Part shown: positions 5,421-9,113 of the stretch, in pieces
How the letters are laid out: every line of letters begins with the position of its first letter
Numbering within the stretch: position 1 is the first letter of the stretch
DNA from: Oscillospiraceae bacterium
Lineage (GTDB): Bacteria > Bacillota > Clostridia > Oscillospirales > Acutalibacteraceae
Length of the DNA: 9,113 bases
Direction: 5' to 3'
Assembly (NCBI GenBank): GCA_029004655.1
Contig: JAQVYP010000068.1
Span: 1-9,113, forward strand
Notes under the pieces: model-generated
Seen by the model: only the letters and a program-made list of their open reading frames with translations
Told to the model about the DNA's origin: nothing
Databases searched by the model: none
Program-made: the position numbers and the translations under genes

Positions 5421-6983
5421 GTGACAAATAATACTGAAAAAAGTGCAATAATTATTGGTGCCGGACCTGCAGGACTAACCGCTGCATATCAGCTTTTAAA
5501 GGAAACAAATATTAAACCAATTATTTTAGAAGAATCCGAATTTGTTGGCGGAATATCAAGAACTGCCAAATATAGCGGAAATCGAATGGACATTGGCGGA
5601 CATAGGTTTTTCACAAAAAACGAACAAGTAAACAAGCTATGGAAAGAGTTAATGCCTGTTCAGGGTGCCCCCTCTAAAGATGACAAATTGCTTGGAATAG
5701 AAAAGCCATTTGAGGAAAATGGCCCTGACCCAGAAAAGCTCGATAAGGTTATGTTGGTTAGAAATAGAGTGTCCAGAATATTCTATTTGAGAAAATTCTT
5801 TGACTATCCAATATCAATAAATCCGGAAACTTTTATAAACATGGGATTTGCACGTACAATTAAAGCCGGGTTTGGATACATTTGTTCATCAATTAAAAAG
5901 CGCGAAGAAAAATCCCTTGAAGATTTTTATATAAACCGCTTTGGCCGTCCTTTATATGAGATGTTTTTTGAAGATTATACAGAAAAGCTTTGGGGCGTGC
6001 ATCCATCAAAAATTTCCTCAGACTGGGGAGCTCAGAGAGTTAAAGCATTGTCTCTGAGCAAGGCTGTTAAAGAGATGTTTGCCAAAGCATTTAACAAGAA
6101 TCATAAAAGTAATGAGACTTCACTTATTGATCAGTTTTTTTATCCAAAAAAGGGGCCCGGTCAACTATGGGAAACCATGCTTGAGGAAATAGAAAAATTG
6201 GGTGGAGAAATACGCTTCAATTCGAAGGTTGTTGGCATAAACAGCAAGGGTAAAAACATTGAAGAAGTGATAATCGAGAATTCTCAACATACACGAGAAA
6301 CAATTTCGGGCGACATATTTTTTTCCACTATGCCGGTAAAAGATTTGATTGAATCGATGGGCGAAACCGTTCCGACTGAAATCAGCGAAATTTCATCAAT
6401 GCTTCCCTACCGTGATTTTATAACAGTGGGTTTGTTGCTTAATAAGCTAAAAATCAAAAACACTACCAAGATAAAAACTGTCGGAAACATAGTGCCTGAT
6501 TGCTGGATTTATATTCAGGAAAGAGACGTGAAAATCGGCAGACTTCAAATATTCAACAATTGGTCACCCTACATGGTAAATGATAATGAAAACACAGTTT
6601 GGATAGGCCTTGAATATTTTTGTAGCGAAGGCGATAATTTGTGGAATATGGGCAGTGAGGACTTTATAAAATTTGCAATTGATGAGCTTGTGAAAATTGA
6701 TATAATTGATCGCAAAGAGGTGATTGATGCAACTCATGTCAAGGTTAAAAAAGCTTATCCTGCATACTTTGGAACATATAGCAAATTTGATAAGGTTAAA
6801 GAATATCTAAATAGCTTTGAAAACCTTTATTGTATAGGCAGAAATGGACAGCACCGCTATAATAATATGGATCATTCAATGCTTAGCGCAATTGAAGCCG
6901 TTAATCTGATAAAAGCAGGAAACAAAGATAAATCTATTGTATGGAATGTTAACACTGAGGAAGAGTACCATGAAGGAAAATAA
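5421..6983 (+). CDS. UDP-galactopyranose mutase-like FAD/NAD(P) protein
   Basis: A 520-residue flavoprotein. FAD-binding GAGPAG is at 13-18, an acidic end of the Rossmann unit at E37/E38, GG at 43-44 and GGHRFF at 59-64. Two blocks look like UDP-galactopyranose mutase: YTEKLWG (186-192; mutases have YTxKxWG) and GRNGQHRYNNMDHS (473-486; mutases have GRxGxYRYxxMD). It is about 130 residues longer than classical Glf and also resembles amine-oxidase/HemY-like enzymes, so the reaction may differ; a redox-neutral sugar-ring isomerisation is only an inference. The conserved-looking tail NVNTEEEYHE ends just before the stop. The start is GTG at 5421, with a perfect AGGAGGT (5406-5412); no ATG is better placed. 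The next gene overlaps its last 14 bases, so the two are probably translationally coupled. Confidence 0.9.
   Translation: MTNNTEKSAIIIGAGPAGLTAAYQLLKETNIKPIILEESEFVGGISRTAKYSGNRMDIGGHRFFTKNEQVNKLWKELMPVQGAPSKDDKLLGIEKPFEENGPDPEKLDKVMLVRNRVSRIFYLRKFFDYPISINPETFINMGFARTIKAGFGYICSSIKKREEKSLEDFYINRFGRPLYEMFFEDYTEKLWGVHPSKISSDWGAQRVKALSLSKAVKEMFAKAFNKNHKSNETSLIDQFFYPKKGPGQLWETMLEEIEKLGGEIRFNSKVVGINSKGKNIEEVIIENSQHTRETISGDIFFSTMPVKDLIESMGETVPTEISEISSMLPYRDFITVGLLLNKLKIKNTTKIKTVGNIVPDCWIYIQERDVKIGRLQIFNNWSPYMVNDNENTVWIGLEYFCSEGDNLWNMGSEDFIKFAIDELVKIDIIDRKEVIDATHVKVKKAYPAYFGTYSKFDKVKEYLNSFENLYCIGRNGQHRYNNMDHSMLSAIEAVNLIKAGNKDKSIVWNVNTEEEYHEGK
6957..6965 (+). promoter_or_regulatory. Ribosome site deciding the glycosyltransferase start
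   Basis: GAGGAAGAG lies 4 bases before the ATG at 6970, inside the end of the FAD gene. The earlier in-frame TTG at 6937 and ATG at 6946 have no comparable purine run at the right distance, so the start at 6970 is preferred. Confidence 0.7.
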
Positions 6984-8670
6984 AGAATACGACGCCGAAC
7001 CGTTTATTAATCTTTTACGATCTCATCCTTTTATTGCTTTTGGATTTATATGTCTGCTGATTAACGAAGTAATTGGTATGAGTTCAAGCAATCGCATTTC
7101 TGCACAAGGCTTTTGTTTTGTAATTGTATTAGCAGCCATAGGTGTTTGGTATATATATAGCTCAAAATCGTATTTAGCCACCAAAATAAACATTATAATT
7201 TCCTGTTCAGCGTTGCTTGTTTTTGGAATATTAATTGTCCTGTCTCTAAAAAGTAATCAAACTCTGTTTTTTGTGTTTTTATCCTGCGTTTTAGCTGTTT
7301 TAGCAATAGCTTGTTTTTTATATATAGAAGGAAAATTAACTACAAGGAATATTATATTACTTTTAGGAATATTTTCTCTTTTATTGCGTGTTATGTATAT
7401 TATTTATACGCCTTATAATGTTAGGCAACACGATTCATATTCAATAGAAAGCTCCTCAGGTCATTTGACGTATATTCAGTATCTGTTTAATTACAATTTT
7501 CAGTTACCTAATTTCGATCCTCGTTCAATATGGCAATTTTATCAACCTCCGGTCCATTATTATTTAGCTGCACTTTGGTTGAAGTTCAATTGTGCTTTGG
7601 GAATGGAATATACTCAAGCTATCGAAAATATTCAAGTTTTGACCTTGTTTTACTCAGGATGTATTAATATCCTATGTTATAAAATTTTCAAAGAATTTGA
7701 TTTTAAAAAACTCGCATTGATTATTCCTTTCGCTATTGTTTGTTTTAATCCTACTTTGATTATTTTGTCAGGAAGCATAAACAATGATGTATTGTGCTTC
7801 GTATTCATGCTGGGAGCGGTACTGGCAACAATCCGTTGGTACAAAAATCCTAATATAATCAGTATTATTAAGATTGCAATATTTGTTGGGTTATCAATGA
7901 CAACCAAAGCATCCGGAGCGATGGTAGCCCCCGCGATTGCTATAGTTTTTTTAATTAAACTGTTTCAAGAAAAAGATAAGTTTAAAAAGCTGATAAAACA
8001 ATTTGTTGTTTTTGGAGTAGTATGCGTACCTTTAGGTATGTGTTGGAGCGCTTATAACTTTATTAAATATGGAATGCCAATAAATTACGTTCCTAAATTA
8101 GGAACTGATATTAATCAATACATTGGTTCATACTCTATTTTTGAGAGATTTTTTGACACCAATCCCCAACAGTTAAGTAGTATTTATACATCTTTTGGCG
8201 GTGCCGGATATTATGAGCATAATATTTTTATTGCATTATTAAAGTGTTCTGTTTTTGGTGAATATACTTTAAGTGAAAATAGGTCATATATTGTTTTACC
8301 GTCAAACATACTGTTTTATGTCAACTTATTTTTAGTACTAATCTCATTAGCGTGCATGATTTTTGTCTTAGTTAAAAAATCAGATATTATTAACAAGGGA
8401 TTAAAAGCATTTTTTTTCGTGTTATATTCAGTTATTTTTGTATCATATATTAAATTTTGCTTTGATTATCCGCATGTGTGTACGCAAGATTTTCGCTATA
8501 TAGCAATACTATTCGTGATAGGTACTATAGCTATTGGAGCTACATTGAGCAACTTACAAAATCGAAAAAGCAGTTCCGGCAGACTTATAACATCTTGTAT
8601 TATTTTTATTACAGTTTTGTTTTGCACAGCCACTACTTGTGTATATAGTTTATTGAGTATCGTAAGTTAA
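6970..8670 (+). CDS. Polytopic GT-C glycosyltransferase (GT39/PMT-like)
   Basis: A 566-residue integral membrane protein with roughly 11-13 hydrophobic helices. It fits the GT-C fold, whose members take sugar from a polyprenyl-phosphate donor outside the membrane. After the helix near 127-147 comes a long outside loop with RQHDS (152-156; D155 is the candidate catalytic acid), GH (164-165), FDPRSIWQFYQPP (182-194) and an HYYLAALW helix start. Further marks are SGSINNDV (267-274), KASG (313-316), a large loop at about 367-440 and a late CTQDFRYI (504-511), all typical of GT39/ArnT-like proteins. The first three helices (about 19-36, 46-63, 73-92) form an N-terminal extension. The start at 6970 is chosen over TTG 6937 because of its ribosome site. 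It is the last gene of the operon, followed by a strong terminator. Acceptor (protein, teichoic acid or glycan) and sugar are unknown. It seems more A/T-rich than the gene before it. Confidence 0.88.
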   Translation: MKENKEYDAEPFINLLRSHPFIAFGFICLLINEVIGMSSSNRISAQGFCFVIVLAAIGVWYIYSSKSYLATKINIIISCSALLVFGILIVLSLKSNQTLFFVFLSCVLAVLAIACFLYIEGKLTTRNIILLLGIFSLLLRVMYIIYTPYNVRQHDSYSIESSSGHLTYIQYLFNYNFQLPNFDPRSIWQFYQPPVHYYLAALWLKFNCALGMEYTQAIENIQVLTLFYSGCINILCYKIFKEFDFKKLALIIPFAIVCFNPTLIILSGSINNDVLCFVFMLGAVLATIRWYKNPNIISIIKIAIFVGLSMTTKASGAMVAPAIAIVFLIKLFQEKDKFKKLIKQFVVFGVVCVPLGMCWSAYNFIKYGMPINYVPKLGTDINQYIGSYSIFERFFDTNPQQLSSIYTSFGGAGYYEHNIFIALLKCSVFGEYTLSENRSYIVLPSNILFYVNLFLVLISLACMIFVLVKKSDIINKGLKAFFFVLYSVIFVSYIKFCFDYPHVCTQDFRYIAILFVIGTIAIGATLSNLQNRKSSSGRLITSCIIFITVLFCTATTCVYSLLSIVS

Positions 8671-8742
8671 ATTCAATACATTAGCATAGATAGCAATATT
8701 AATTTCGATCAACTACTTTTGAACATTATATATTTATGCGTA

Positions 8743-8785
8743 AAAACCTCTTAAGCACTATACAATTTAGTGCTTAAGAGGTTTT
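8743..8785 (+). terminator. Perfect 18-bp stem terminator, probably bidirectional
   Basis: 8743-8760 is the exact reverse complement of 8768-8785, with a 7-base loop. The stem begins AAAACC and ends GGTTTT, so a T-run follows the G/C part on either strand. It ends the glycan operon 72 bases after its last stop codon and insulates the superoxide dismutase gene. Confidence 0.9.
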
Positions 8786-8810
8786 ATTGTTTGTTTTGGT
8801 AAAATCCAGT

Positions 8811-8823
8811 AATGCAAAGCATT
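8811..8823. repeat. Small palindrome before the superoxide dismutase gene
   Basis: AATGC-aaa-GCATT is a 5-bp perfect inverted repeat in the only promoter-sized gap before the gene. It may be an operator half-site pair, but it is short and could be chance. Confidence 0.2.
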
Positions 8824-8856
8824 GATAAATTGTCACTTAATATAGCTAGCATCTCA

Positions 8857-8862
8857 TATAAT
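8857..8862 (+). promoter_or_regulatory. -10-like box before the superoxide dismutase gene
   Basis: TATAAT matches the -10 consensus, but the nearest -35-like box (TTGTCA, 8830-8835) is 21 bases away, too far for a normal promoter. If used, transcription would start near 8869, directly on the ribosome site, giving an almost leaderless message. Weak support. Confidence 0.3.
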
Positions 8863-8868
8863 GTAAGC

Positions 8869-8875
8869 GGAGGTG
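8869..8875 (+). promoter_or_regulatory. Strong Shine-Dalgarno without a normal start codon
   Basis: GGAGGTG is an excellent ribosome site. Counting from GGAGG (ending 8873), the codon at the usual 8-base distance is ATA (8882), followed by ATT (8885). The only common in-frame start between the upstream stop (TAA, 8864) and the conserved region is GTG at 8873, which lies inside the ribosome site itself and has no other site upstream. Confidence 0.6.
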
Positions 8876-9113
8876 ACATATATAATTAAAAATATTACTA
8901 GCTTAATTGGTTCAGTATTGCAACGAAAACCATCTGCAATTGCTTATATTAAAGGTTCAGAATCCGCTCCGAAAATCAGCGGTACGGTATCCTTTTTTCA
9001 AACATTTTCAGGTGTTTTTATAACCGTTGATATTTGTGGGTTACCAGAAATTATGGAAATATGCAGTCAGCATATCTTTGCTATGCATATTCATAACGGC
9101 AGTGAATGTACCG
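8873..9113 (+). CDS. Cu/Zn superoxide dismutase family protein (partial)
   Basis: The gene is cut by the window end; about 76-80 residues are present. The frame reads RKPSAIAYIKGS, KISGTVSFFQT and then FAMHIHNGSECT, the hallmark of the Cu/Zn superoxide dismutase fold. The HIH pair supplies the first two copper ligands, and the family normally continues with G and further His ligands beyond the edge. The N-terminus resembles the short forms in Clostridia, with about 15 residues before the RKP stretch and no signal peptide, so it may be cytoplasmic. Whether these short forms dismutate superoxide cannot be judged without the missing metal ligands and active-site Arg. The start is uncertain: GTG 8873 is used as the outer bound; ATA 8882 or ATT 8885 fit the ribosome site better, and TTG 8918 would remove part of the N-terminus. 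It stands apart from the glycan operon behind a terminator. Confidence 0.75.
   Translation, partial: MTYIIKNITSLIGSVLQRKPSAIAYIKGSESAPKISGTVSFFQTFSGVFITVDICGLPEIMEICSQHIFAMHIHNGSECT

Noticed and set aside
8743..8785. The perfect 18-bp inverted repeat as a transposon end or attachment site.
   Set aside because: Only one copy is seen, no transposase or integrase is nearby, and its position and flanking A/T runs fit a bidirectional terminator.

Overview
The window looks like a piece of a low-GC Gram-positive chromosome, most likely a Clostridia (Oscillospiraceae/Ruminococcaceae-like) genome. Grounds: A+T-rich intergenic DNA, strong AGGAGG-type ribosome sites, sigma-A-type promoters, a two-part Clostridia-type zinc-ribbon protein, YwbE, a Uup-like ABC-F ATPase, and the start of a short Firmicutes-type Cu/Zn superoxide dismutase. 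The lineage is inferred from protein families recognised by eye; no search was run.

Left half (1-4667) is read on the minus strand. In transcription order it holds a Uup-like ABC-F ATPase, a large FAD-dependent dehydrogenase of the COG2509 type and the small protein YwbE. Gaps of 56 and 38 bases suggest an operon, which ends at a candidate terminator near 923-954. Next comes a 557-base gap (444-1000) that I read as the grave of another minus-strand gene: a good promoter and ribosome site followed by only about 35 codons resembling the N-terminus of a 2-oxo-acid-dehydrogenase E2-like acyltransferase, broken by an in-frame TGA. Last on this strand is a four-CxxC zinc-ribbon protein with its own near-perfect promoter and a UUCG-loop terminator.

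Right half (4880-8785) is read on the plus strand. It is a compact three-gene transcription unit: a GtrA-family four-helix membrane protein, a UDP-galactopyranose-mutase-like FAD/NAD(P) protein, and a large polytopic GT-C (GT39/PMT-like) glycosyltransferase whose start overlaps the preceding gene by 14 bases. It has an extended -10 promoter in front and a perfect 18-bp stem terminator behind. The likely job is making, moving and transferring a lipid-linked sugar onto a surface glycan or protein; the sugar and acceptor cannot be read from sequence.

The right edge (8873 onward) begins a Cu/Zn superoxide dismutase-family gene cut by the window. Its start is odd: the strong Shine-Dalgarno sits at normal distance from ATA/ATT codons, not from ATG/GTG/TTG. 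No mobile elements, CRISPR arrays, tRNA or rRNA genes were seen. The points most worth following are the three-gene glycan module, the decayed E2-like gene and the superoxide dismutase start.
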